Position numbers and translations under genes: made by a program
Assembly: GCF_000346465.2 (NCBI RefSeq)
Contig: NC_034009.1
Coordinates: 20,752,100-20,816,099 of the forward strand
Direction of reading: 5' to 3'
Length of the DNA: 64,000 nt
From: Prunus persica
Lineage: Eukaryota > Streptophyta > Magnoliopsida > Rosales > Rosaceae
In this document: piece after piece, positions 23,152 to 35,516 of the stretch
Layout of the letters: each line of letters starts with the position of its first letter
Numbering within the stretch: position 1 is the stretch's first letter
Notes under the pieces: generated by a model
Database searches by the model: none
The model's input: only the letters and a program-made list of their open reading frames with translations
What the model was told of the DNA's origin: nothing

Positions 23152-23952
23152 TAGTTTCGGGTTGATTGAGAGATTTACAAGGGCACATAATCAAATCACC
23201 TATGTAGCACCGATACAGAGTTGCAACTTGCAGGGGTATGTATACGGTATACCTGTATCAGATACAACAATTGATATAATCGTTGACTTTCCTGAAATGT
23301 TGACCACACGATGAAGGGATAGGATCAAGATACGGTGATGGGTTATTTTGTGGTTTTTCTTGAAAATTATAGAAAAATCGGGGTTAAAATGTAAATTTGG
23401 AAAGTGGATTTAATGACCCAGCCTCTTCTTCTCGACAGACGCGTCTGTAATCAAACGGCGGCAGCAAAACACAAGGAAGAAGGAAGAAGGAAGAAGTGGA
23501 AAGAAGAAGAAAGAAGAGGGAAGAAGAAGAAAAGGAGGAACCGTCTGCATCTGCTGCTCGCCAGGTTTTTATTTTAATTATTATTTTTTTCTCTTTTAAT
23601 GTTTTAGCTGCATGAGTCCAATCAAATTCTGAAAGTCTTCAAAATCTATTGCTCGGTGATGAAAATGAAAACTGCACAACTATTATATACTGAATTTGAT
23701 AAAAACAAAAAATTCCTTGAATGTTGTCCTCAGAAATGTCAATGGTTACAAAAGAATTTTAACCAAAAATAAACAGTTTAAGCACATCATTGCAAACTTG
23801 TTAGACATCTCATGAAATCACTAGTTCTTTCTGAAACATTAGAAGAGATGACAATTAGACAAATGAAGAATACCATTGCTTACCATAGTTCTGGGGTACA
23901 ATAGTGAACTTTTAGGTGGCTTTAATTAGGGAACCCTATCTAATGAAGAGTA
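23152..23952. other. Non-coding, with purine-rich tract
   Basis: Contains a GAAGAAG-rich tract at about 23470-23545 followed by CCGTCTGCATCTGCTGCTCGCCAG|GTTTTT at 23540-23570, which looks like a 5' untranslated exon with a splice donor. It may be the first exon of a transcript on plus, but no matching coding exon is evident before 25657. Confidence 0.3.
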
Positions 23953-24075
23953 GCAGACGTGGGTTAGGCAATTTGGCCAGGGCAATGGGCTCACCCCTTG
24001 CACCCAAGTTCAAATCCCCCTTCCCGTAGATTAGATTAATTAGACTATTGCTTGTATTAAAAAAAAAAAAAAAGA
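23953..24075 (+). mobile_element. tRNA-derived SINE
   Basis: A-box-like TTTGGCCAGGGCAATGGG, B-box AGTTCAAATCCC at about 24008-24019, 3' tail ATTAGACTATTGCTTGTATT and a terminal run of about 15 A. The tail is shared with 6607-6633, 8300-8332 and 13816-13868. Confidence 0.65.
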
Positions 24076-26276
<2,201 letters not shown>

Positions 26277-26919
26277 TTTCCCATGATTCAGTTTTGCTTG
26301 AAGGTGCTTGTTGGTTAAGTTGGGTCATGCTTTTGAGATGAATTTTTCACGTATCATTATAACATTTGTATTCACTCTCATCAGTTTTACCATTATGTGA
26401 TTTGAATCTCTCTTGAATTGAAATTGTTCATTCAAGGGGATTTGATTAAATGAATTTGTATTGAGGGGCATTCATAATGACTATGCAGCATGCAAATTGG
26501 CGTGACTTTTAGTTTTGTTGGACTCTGGAGGAGAATGAAATCCATATAGCATATATAATTGTCCTCGATGCTTTTTCATACTCTATTTATGAACAGGAAG
26601 TACCGTCTGCCAGATACATTGGAGAAACCACGTTAGCACACACGTTAGAATTCAGAGTATATGCCACTATATACTGTTTTACAAATCCATAATTCTAGCC
26701 AAATAAGCAATTAGTATGTCAATAATTTAGAATTTACAATATATACCACTATCATTTATATATATATATATACATATATATAACCATTATGTTATTCTGT
26801 TATTACATTACGTGGATATACATTTTTTATGGGAAACAATATAGACATTGTAGTTGTCCAACAAGATACTGCAAAACCTAGTAAGAACCTTCAAACTAAC
26901 AACTCTTCTAGGGACTTTT
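26277..26919. other. AK6 3' flank, no gene seen
   Basis: 3' untranslated region and intergenic DNA with a TA-rich run at about 26757-26783. The florendovirus-like insertion begins near its right edge. Confidence 0.4.
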
Positions 26920-26932
26920 GGCTCTAATACCA
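26920..26932 (-). promoter_or_regulatory. Primer binding site (tRNA-Met type)
   Basis: Minus strand reads TGGTATTAGAGCC, one change from the initiator-tRNA-Met complementary motif TGGTATCAGAGC used by plant pararetroviruses. It follows the promoter and leader on the same strand. Confidence 0.65.
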
Positions 26933-27537
26933 GGTACTGACCCGGCCTCTTAAGAGCAAAAATTTTTTAATCAATTTTTAGCTTTTGTGTACGTGCGGAA
27001 GGTAGTGTGGAGACGTAGAGGATGAACAAAATAATTATAAGAAACTCAAACATACAAAGCCAAAACCAAGGATAAGAATATAACAAAATTAAAAATGATA
27101 TCATTAATATTTAGCAAACTTACACAGAAGCAGAAATGCAGTAGTGCCTAACAAAAGCTTCGCAGAAGCAACACTTTTGAAAATAAAACACTCACAACAC
27201 TCAAACACTCAAAAGTACAAAGTTTATTTCTGAGGCGAGACTTTTTCGATGATCTACAACGGAGGAGAGGTGTTCCTTTTAAAGCCTCGGGGCTGTTAAC
27301 GTGTCATATAGAGACAAGAAGTCACAAAGCAGCCTACAGTAAAGCGGCATCTTCACTTTGATGATTCTTGCTGAACTTTTCCGCAAACAGCCAAAAAGAA
27401 AAAAGCAAACTCTTACAGAAGTGAAAGCAAAGTTAAAGCAGGAGCATCTTGCTTTAACCAGAGGAAAAGTAAAGTTAAAGCAACAGGAAAGCATAAAATT
27501 ACAATATTTACAAATTGTCTTCTTATCAGACAGAATA
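26933..27537 (-). promoter_or_regulatory. Pararetroviral intergenic region: promoter and leader
   Basis: Downstream of ORF2 on the minus strand, with a TATA-like CTTTAAAAGG near 27275 and then a leader of about 340 nt up to the primer site. Its position corresponds to the large intergenic region of caulimovirids. Copy 2 has the analogous TCTATTTAAGAAGG near 62190. Confidence 0.5.
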
Positions 27538-28641
27538 TCACTGAGGCCCACCATAAAGATCCGGATGATAATTGTCTAGCATGTCTTCATTAGCAAAAGG
27601 GTCAACCTCATCTTCAAGCTGAGTGATAGATGCTGATGCCATAGATTCATCATCCAGATCAAGAATCTCAAGGACTTTCTTTTTCAAGTCTTCTTTGGAA
27701 GATGATGAGCCTAGTTGGTCTATCAACAGTTGTAACCTTTGGGAGACACTTGAATTAGTAGAAGAAGTGGCCAAAAGTTGAGCAGCAGCAGGGTCGAAGG
27801 AAGGGATAAGCGTCGGGGTGATCTTGAGGGGAGCCAAGTGATCTCTATTGAATTTATCCCACCATTTGATTAAGATACTTCGGACTAAATTTGGGATATA
27901 AGTCAATTCCTCATCAACATCCTCCAAAATAACATATTCCTATTTTAATATCCATGGTAGTTCATACATTATCATGAACCACATGGATAAGGTCCTTTGA
28001 TCAGGATGGTTTTTATTCCATTTACAAAATTTCATTTGAAAAAATTCCTTAATTTCAGGAGGAAGGTATTCCAAAGTAGGACCCCAAATAAGAAAAAAGA
28101 TCTTGAACCAATTTGGTAGTTCTTTCAGAGTTCGAAGCTTAAACTAGATAAACTAAGTATGAGAATAGTTTTGATTTTGAAAACATAAAACATATTCCCA
28201 TGCTTTTTTATAATCCCAGAAATTATAGGAATATGGCCTAATTTTAGGATGGATAAATCTTTTGGCCCTTTCAGGGCTAGGACTCCACTCTTCCAGGGAA
28301 ATAACATTTAGAATTTGGATTTAGAGAATTCTATTGTGTTGGTATTTTCACCTCTATGATGATGAACAATATTAACAGACTTAGTTCAATTAGAAGAGTT
28401 TCATAGAAAATACGAGGCTTATTCAAGGGAGGAAGATTATCCCTTAATCAGCCCGAAAATTTGGGTGTTTATCTAGATCATTCATTTCAATGATTGCTAC
28501 AGACACATTCATATATTCACGGAATGGATTTTTAGCAATCTGCTTCTCCTTACCCTTATTATGTGGAGAAGAAGACATTAGTGGCTTTGGATCAAGAGGG
28601 GATGACTTAGTAAGAGCAGAGGAACTCTTATTGGGAGTCAT
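27538..28641 (-). pseudogene. Pararetrovirus ORF2, unknown function, broken
   Basis: Second ORF of the florendovirus-like element, starting in a frame that overlaps the end of the RNase H reading frame (MTPNKSSS start near 28641) and ending after HPDLYGGPQ at 27538. Function is unknown in the family. It is split by stops near 28444, around 28130-28145 and near 27945; the last part, 27927-27538, is open for 129 codons and has the motif KWWDKFN, also found in copy 2 (KWWDKFK). The C-terminal part is acidic. Confidence 0.6.
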
Positions 28642-29020
28642 CTGTCTGGAGTTTCTGGTTCGCACCCTGCAAAAATTCCCGAGTAAAAAAGTCCTGGGGT
28701 GCGTTAGTTTCACCTTTCATAAATTCAATATCAAAATCGAAAGCGAAAAGAATTCCTTGCCATCTTGCAAAAATCTGTTTTGATGCTAATTTTTTTACAT
28801 ATTTAAACAAAATGTCTTTTGCAGCCTTGCAATCCACTCTTATCAAAAATCTTTTATTTAAAAGATCACTTTCGAATTTAGAAACAACATGAACAATGGC
28901 TAGCATTTCTTTCTTAGCAGTGGAATAATTCTTTTGAGCTGGTTTCCAAATTCCCGAGGTGAACCTAACTAGTTGATCTGAGTTATCAACTTTCTGTTTT
29001 AGGATTCCCTCGTACCCAAT
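28628..29020 (-). pseudogene. Pararetrovirus RNase H domain
   Basis: Degrades the RNA strand of the RNA-DNA hybrid during reverse transcription. After the stop at 29021-29023 the frame continues with the KEMLAIVHVV segment (active-site Glu) and RVDCKAAKDIL (Asp); the first Asp is in ETDAS just before that stop. Open from 28906 to 28628. Confidence 0.75.
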
Positions 29021-30133
29021 TTATGATGCATCAGTTTCTACGATTTTAAAGGCTTTTGGGTTGGCTAGAGCTAGACAAGGAAGTTCTTTGCCCTTAACTT
29101 TTAGTCTCCTAACAGCTTTAGTGTGTTCATCAGACCAAGGAGCTGGGTTCTTTTTCAACCTTTGGTATAATAATTTTGAGTCTTGGGCTAAATCCTTATA
29201 AAAATATTTTGTGTAATTGAGACTTCCTAAGAACCTTTGTAATTGTTGCTTGTCCCTAATTTCATCAGGGAACTTATCAACAAAGGATATTGCTCGATCA
29301 ATTGGAACTATCAGTCCCTTATTAATATTATGTCCCAAAAAGCGAACTTTTGAAGAAAATAATTTCATTTTCTTTGCTGATACTACTAATCCTGCATGCT
29401 TTACAACTTTCAAGAAAATATTTAGATGTTCACAGTGTTGTTCTAAAGAATTAGAATAAACTAAAACATCATCAATATAAACAATAGTAAAAGCAGTGTA
29501 AGGATTAAATATATCATTCATAATGTTTTGAAATTCAGAAGGGGCATTTTTCAATCCAAAAGGTAGAACATTCCATTTGTAATGTCCAAAGGGAACATTA
29601 AAGGTTGTTTTGTACCTATCCTTTTTGGCGATCTGCATTTGCCAATATCCTAATTTCATATCAAATTTAGAAAAAATGACTGCCTTATTTAGTCTATCCA
29701 AAAGATCCTTTTTATTTGGAATCAGATATTTGACCCATTTTAAGGCCTTATTTACAGGTTTATAGTTTATCACCAATTTGGGTACTCCTCTTTCCAATTC
29801 AGATGTGTTTTCAACATAAAAGGCAGAACAGCTCCAAAGAGAAGAGATTTTCCTAATGAACCTTTTGTTCAATAAATCTTGTATTTCAGCTTTACAAATT
29901 TCCATTAACCTAGCATTCATTTGAATTGGCTTGGCTTTGGTTGTGATTTTCTTTTCATCAAAATCAGGCTTATATGGCAATTCAACTATGTACCTCTTTC
30001 TATTCCAAAAGGCGTTGGGTATTTCAGCACAAACTTGATTTTCGAACATCTTTTTAATTTCATCAATTCTTTCTTTTATCTCATTATTTTGCAGTTGCGC
30101 CTCTATTCTTTTGTGCAGCATTTCTTCTATCAA
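29021..30133 (-). pseudogene. Pararetrovirus reverse transcriptase segment, open frame
   Basis: 370-codon open segment of the first-ORF polyprotein. FSKFDMKLGYWQ (154-165) holds the first catalytic Asp, PFGLKNAPSEFQ (191-202) is the family motif, and VYIDDVLVYSN contains the YxDD box at 219-222. The thumb/connection with FLGHNI and RFLGSLNY follows. It ends at ETDAS where a stop precedes RNase H. The frame is open, but the flanking protease and RNase H parts are broken, so it is a fragment. Call it caulimovirid rather than Ty3/gypsy because no integrase follows and ORF2 does. Confidence 0.85.
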
Positions 30134-30480
30134 ATGATATAGATAGTATTCTCTCCTTTTTATTTTTTCTTGAATTTCATTAATATACTTATGTTTTTGT
30201 GGTTGAGAAAACCTAAAGATTATAGGTTAACCTTCTACCCCAGTTCTAATTCCTTCTTCAGAAATAGAAAAAAGATAAAGCACATTAATGAATGGTGTGC
30301 CCAATATTAGAGACTGGTTTAAACCTTTCACCAGAACAAAAGGAGTTTCAAAATAAATACCCTAATTAAGTACAACAATGTTAGATAATTTGAATTGAAT
30401 TTCCATTTTCTGGCTATTAACGGTTGTATGTAGAACCTGGGTAGTTTTTTGAAAATACCTAGTGGGTACTACTCCTTCAT

Positions 30481-31188
30481 TTATACAGTTAAGACCGCTC
30501 CTGTGTCTATCAGCCCTTCAGCTGTAAACTTATTGGTTTTATTAATCACAATAGTTATCATCGCATACCATTTCTGAGCTATTACTCTATCTATGCTATT
30601 AAAGAATTTCATGGTACTAACTTGCTCTTCTTGTAGGGCTTCTCTTCTCACAGGTTCTATTTTCTCTTGAAATTCTCCCATCAAATTTTCAAACTCAAAT
30701 TGCTCAGATTTTTCTTTTGTATCCTTTTCCAAAAAAGGGCGATAGAGTTCTAGAACTCTAACCCTAATTTTCAATTTCCGAAGTTCTTCTTTCACATCAT
30801 GAACTTCGCACTGAAGGTCATTGAGAGTAGGTTCTTTCTTATGAATTTCATCATTCATTCTGTTTACTATAGTTTTAAAGCTATAGTTTTCAACGGGTTG
30901 TCTCACATTAGTTATAACTGGTTGTGGGTTACTTGGTCCTGCTTTAGCTACAGAGATATAACTTTCTAACACTTCTCTCTTTTTCTCTGGATCCTCTATC
31001 TTGTCAATTAAGTCTATTATCAGACTTTCTTCTTTTGTTAAGACACATATTCTAAGATCATTGAATTGACAGGCGCACTCGTCTTCACTATCTGAGCTAG
31101 TTTCAGTATCAAATTCAAATAATTCTTCATTTTCAAGCTGAGCTAGTTTGTCATCACTGTCTTGCTCATAATCAGAGGAATTAAGCAT
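30481..31188 (-). pseudogene. Pararetrovirus protease region
   Basis: Open frame of 235 codons: an acidic N-terminal part, a predicted coiled coil (ending near VRVLELYRPFLEKD), and at its C-terminus LIDTGA, the active-site loop of a retropepsin-like aspartic protease. The frame stops seven codons after DTG, so the protease domain is truncated in frame; sequence up to 30134 continues with more stops. Confidence 0.65.
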
Positions 31189-33879
31189 TATTTGGCAAAG
31201 TTGTTGCTTAAGTTCTTCGCTAATGCTTAAGTTACTGATTTTATCTTTATCTTAAATTTGGATTTATAGTGTCCAACTTTTCTACACTTATAGCATGTTG
31301 AGACCGCACCTTTCTTTCCTTTACTAGCCCTTTTACTAGTTCTCCTGCATATTTCCTTTTTCTAAAGGTTCTATACGGTTTCTTAGGCTCAGACTTAGAC
31401 TCGTATTTCTCATATTTCCTAGTCTTACACCCCCCAAATTTATTTTCCTTTTTATGTGGTTTATGTGAATATGATTTTACTGGTTCAATACTAAATTGTT
31501 CACAAAAGTTTCATAATTCTTTTCTTCTTTAGGTCTTCTGCTTATCAAGCTGTTTCTTTAATTTCATGTCTGTGCAAAGGGCTAATCCTTCTGCACAAAT
31601 TTAAGAGGATAATTCCCCATAGGTATAAGACCCATAAGGAATGACACCACCATTTTTATCTTTAATTATATTCCGGGTTAATGACCTAAATGGTCCCCCA
31701 ACTATTGCTCCATTATCATTTTGGTCCACTAACTAAAATTTTCAATTCAAACGTCCTTAAACTTTTTATTTTGTACCAAGATGGTCCATCCGTCAAAGTC
31801 TGTGTATTATTTCGTGAAATGGAGGGACAAAACCGTATTTTTAGGTGAGTATCCTCCTCTAAAAGGGTTATTGATCCCAATGGTCCCCCAACTATTGCTC
31901 ATGTATCATTTTAGTCCACCAACTAAAATTTTCATTTGAACTGTCCTTCAACACTTTTTTTTTTTTGGTATCAAGGAAACTATTATAAAACTTAGAAAAT
32001 TTTAAAAAATTGAATCTCACTAGCCACATGGTTTTTTTTTTGTGAGACTGACCTAACAATTAATAATAAAAAATTCTCTATTCTTTAAATTAATTAAAAT
32101 CACATATATATATATGTATAAAATAACAAATTTTTTAAAAGAGCAAACAATAATTAAAATTAAAAGAAACTATTATAGGAACTTGTACCTAATTTTAAAA
32201 ATGAAAAAATTGAATCTCACCACCAACGTGGCTTTTTTATTTTATTTTTTATGACATGGACTTAAAAAGTAATATTTTTTTCTCTATTGTTTAAATTAAT
32301 TAAAAATTTTAAAATAAGATAAATACAAAAATAAATAACAATAAAATTGACGGACTTTGACGGTAGGACCATCTTGATACGAAAAAAAAATAAAAAAAAT
32401 GGAAGGACGGTTCAAATGAAAATTTTAGTTGGTGGACCAAAATGATACTGGAGCAATAGTTGAGGGACCATTTTAGTCATACCCTTCGATAGAGCTTCTC
32501 AAAAAGTCGCATATACCCTTCAAAACTCAGTCACGTGGCCATCGTGTGATCAGAAGTAACAGAATCTATCATGGATGGACCATCTTGGTACAAAATAAAA
32601 AGTTTAAGGACATTTGAATTGAAAATTTTAGTTGGTGACCAAAATAATAATGGAGCAATAGTTGGAGGACCATTTAGGTCATTAACCCTTATATTCCTAC
32701 CCTTTTCAGTGAATAGAATTGGTAATCCCGAAAGAAATTTCGCTTTCCAAAAATCAACATTACAGTATTGTCTCGTAAATACCTTAGAGTAGAACACATC
32801 CTTATACCATCTAAAATGGGACAAGGTCGGACACTTAAGGTTCATTAAGAGTTCTCTAGACCTGTCGTGCTGCAACTCTATAGTTCCTACAAAATATAGA
32901 GTGATTGTATAGATTAGTGAATTTACCACATCTTCCTAGTAAACGTTTTCACTTTTGATCACTCCAATTACTGGATCCTTCTGCTGGCCAATGGCCACTT
33001 GAACATTTAAGATTTGAGTCCTTGCTAGGTCGCTTAGGTGGAAATCCCATCATCCTTTTAATTGACCGACAAAGCCTGCGATAATAGCTTTAGCCACCCT
33101 CCTATCTCTATTTCCTTTAATCTTAGAGGCTATAGCGTACATCATCATATGTTTCATGGTATTAATGATATGATATTCTGTTAGACCATCAATATTCCAT
33201 TCCACTATGGAGCTTCTATCATACTGAGTGGAATTCCACATTTCATCTTCCTCAAACTGTAAATCTACTGGCGTGGGTCTAGGGTAGTAGTTTTTAGTCT
33301 TAGCAGTTTGAGTAAATCTCTTCTCAGTTGTTAACCTATTAATTTCAGATTGTTCTTCTTTAAACATTGTTTCAAGGTTATCTATTTTCCCTTCGGTGAG
33401 AACCGACACTTGTTTATCCTACAGATTCAATCCTGTTAATTTCTTTGCTAGGACTTCAACAAAGTTTTCATCTTCAGATAATGTCCTTCCCATCTTAAAG
33501 TTTTTATTATCTAAGGTGGGAGGTGGTTTAAAGAATGCTCGACTCATTTCCTTATTCTTTTTGGTTTCTGAGGGACCTGGTTCAGATTTCTGTTCCTTTA
33601 TGGAAACAGATGTTTCAATCGTGGTAACTTGCTTTCCTAGAGATTGCAGTAACTTGTAGTTATTCTACTGAATGACTGCACCTATATCTTCTTTACTAGT
33701 TGTGCGAAAACTTTTGGCACTATCTTCAAGGAAAGTCGTTTCTTTGTAGGGAGCTGCTATCACATCCTTCTATTTAATCACCATCTTGGGTGGATATATG
33801 GCTTCGACTGACTTCCCATCTTTTGAAGTATAAGTCAAGAACGGGCTTCCTATCATTTATATATGACTCCTATATTTAG
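31189..33879 (-). pseudogene. Pararetrovirus coat protein region, split by a foldback element
   Basis: The outer part (33879-32689) includes open frames 33409-33050 (YPRPTPVDLQFEED) and 32929-32698. The frame then meets the foldback insertion 31675-32688 and continues to a zinc knuckle at about 31305-31255. The knuckle reads CYKCRKVGHYKSKF, with Phe where the last Cys of Cx2Cx4Hx4C should be. The coat protein packages viral RNA/DNA; here it cannot be made. Confidence 0.65.
31675..32688 (+). mobile_element. Long-inverted-repeat (MULE-type) foldback element
   Basis: 1014 bp, flanked by a perfect 9-bp duplication TTATATTCC at 31666-31674 and 32689-32697, with termini GGGTTAATGACC and GGTCATTAACCC. 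The outer arms (about 150 bp) pair almost base for base. Inside, at about 31863-32486, lies a second, similar pair of arms beginning GGGTTATTGATCCCAATGGT, so one member of the family has inserted in another. It is non-coding. The 9-bp duplication and long arms suggest a Mutator-type foldback. Confidence 0.8.
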
Positions 33880-33887
33880 GAAGGTTA

Positions 33888-35513
33888 GGCCATCTCTAGC
33901 CATGGGCTATATCCCAAATATAGCCCTAAATTAATGCAAAACCCATCTCTAGCCATGGGCTAAATAAAATTTTGGCCAAATTTGGAGGGCCACATTTAGC
34001 CCTTTAGCCCTCTAACCGGGCCAAATATAGGCCAGCTTTGGCCTAGACCAAATTTATAATGGGCCCCATCCATGTGCTTTTCAACAACCAATCATTAAAG
34101 CATTCCCCACTCCCCTTTTTAAAAGCTGGATATATATATATTTTTAAAAGCTTTTTTAATGTTTCTTGTTGGCAATGACCGTTGGAATCCATACCTATTC
34201 TTCCCCCTTCCCCCCCCCCCCCCCCTTTTTTTTTTTTAAAATAATAATAAATGTGGTAAGCTTTTGCCATATTTTCAAGTGTTGTTTAAAAAAAAAAAGG
34301 CTTATATCACAAAACGTCCCTAAGGTTTACGAAACTATCAAATTGCATCCTTAATGTTTTTTTTTGTCATTCGTGGTCCTTAAGGTTAGTATGCATGATT
34401 ACAAATGGTCTCTGCCGTTAGGTTCCGTCAGAAACTCTGTTAGTTTGCTGACGTAGCATATATATATATATATATATATATATCACAAAACATCCTTGAG
34501 GTTCACAGACCTATCACAAATGGTCCTTTTGAAATTTTTTAATTTTTTAAATTTAAAATTCATAAAATTTTTGTTTTCTTTTTAAAATTTTATGAATTAT
34601 AATTATTTTAAAATATATATTAAATTTTAAATACATGTGACACTATATTATTGTAGATGTTGGCTCCATATATATGCCACATCAACAAACTAATGAAGTT
34701 TTTAAAAAATAATTTAAAATTCATAAAATTTAAAAATAAAAAAAAACCAAAGGTTTAGGGTTCATAAATAGTCCTCAAGATTAAAATCCTTTTATAAATT
34801 ATTTTTTCATTTATAAATAATTTTAAAAAGAAAACCAAAATTTTATGAATTTTAAATTAAAAAAGTAAAAAAAATTCATAGGGACCATTTGTGATAAATG
34901 TGTAAACCTCAGGGATGTTTTGTGATATATATGTATGCAACGTCAGCAAACTAACAGAGTTTTTGACAGAACCTAACGGCAGGGACCATTTGTGATTGCA
35001 CATACTAACCTTGAGGACCATAAGTGACACAAAAAAATATTAAGGATGTAATCTGATAGTTTCGTAAAACTTAGGGACGTTTTGTGATAATAAGCCAAAA
35101 AAAAGAAGTCTTGTTCATAACCGTTGAGCTCAGACCTTTGAACCATTCCAGTTTTTTAATTTTTTTAATTGCCTATGTTGGCTTTATTATTATTTCTTTT
35201 AAAAATTTAAAAACCTAAAATTTGTCTATAAATACCTCTCCCACTCATTTCATTCCACATTTCAAAAATTTTGTTCTTATTACGTGTCATATATGGAATA
35301 TTGTCTCTAAATAGTAGTTTAATTAAATTAAACAATATATAGTTGTGGAATGTATGAGTGTTGTACTGTAGTTTTCCTCAAAATAATAAAATATGAAGGA
35401 TCCTAAAATATAGCATTGCATGGCTAGAGATGCAAAAATTTAGCCCTACACTATTCTTTAAAAAATTAATATTTTGGGGGGCTAAATTTTTAGCCTTATG
35501 GCTGGAGATGACC
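33888..35513 (+). mobile_element. PIF/Harbinger-type MITE with a nested foldback
   Basis: Flanked by TTA at 33885-33887 and 35514-35516. Termini GGCCATCTCTAGCC and (inverted) GGTCATCTCCAGCC match at 12 of 14 positions. The insertion cuts the pararetrovirus coding sequence, and the frame is in register on both sides once one TTA is counted. No transposase is present. The central 0.8 kb is another inserted element. Confidence 0.75.
34299..35096 (+). mobile_element. Foldback element nested in the Harbinger MITE
   Basis: Left end GGCTTATATCACAAAACGTCC and right end GGACGTTTTGTGATAATAAGCC are inverse complements with one small indel. The arms continue for about 300 bp (taaggtttacgaaactatc, aaatggtctctgccgttagg), and a (TA)n run lies in the left arm at 34451-34482. 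It is bordered on both sides by A-runs, so a target duplication of 8-9 A is possible but not provable. Non-coding. Confidence 0.75.
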
Positions 35514-35516
35514 TTA

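Noticed and set aside
29217..30142. Plus-strand frames across the reverse transcriptase
   Set aside because: Antisense shadows of the viral RT frame.
28444..31188. Ty3/gypsy retrotransposon instead of a pararetrovirus
   Set aside because: No integrase follows RNase H, no LTRs flank it, and movement-protein and ORF2 segments are present.
34166..34354. Pro/Phe-rich frame on plus and Gly-rich one on minus
   Set aside because: They come from the C/T homopolymer runs in the MITE.
31675..35096. microRNA precursors in the foldback arms
   Set aside because: The arms are hundreds of bp long with terminal duplications, so transposon foldbacks explain them; small-RNA data would be needed for any miRNA claim.
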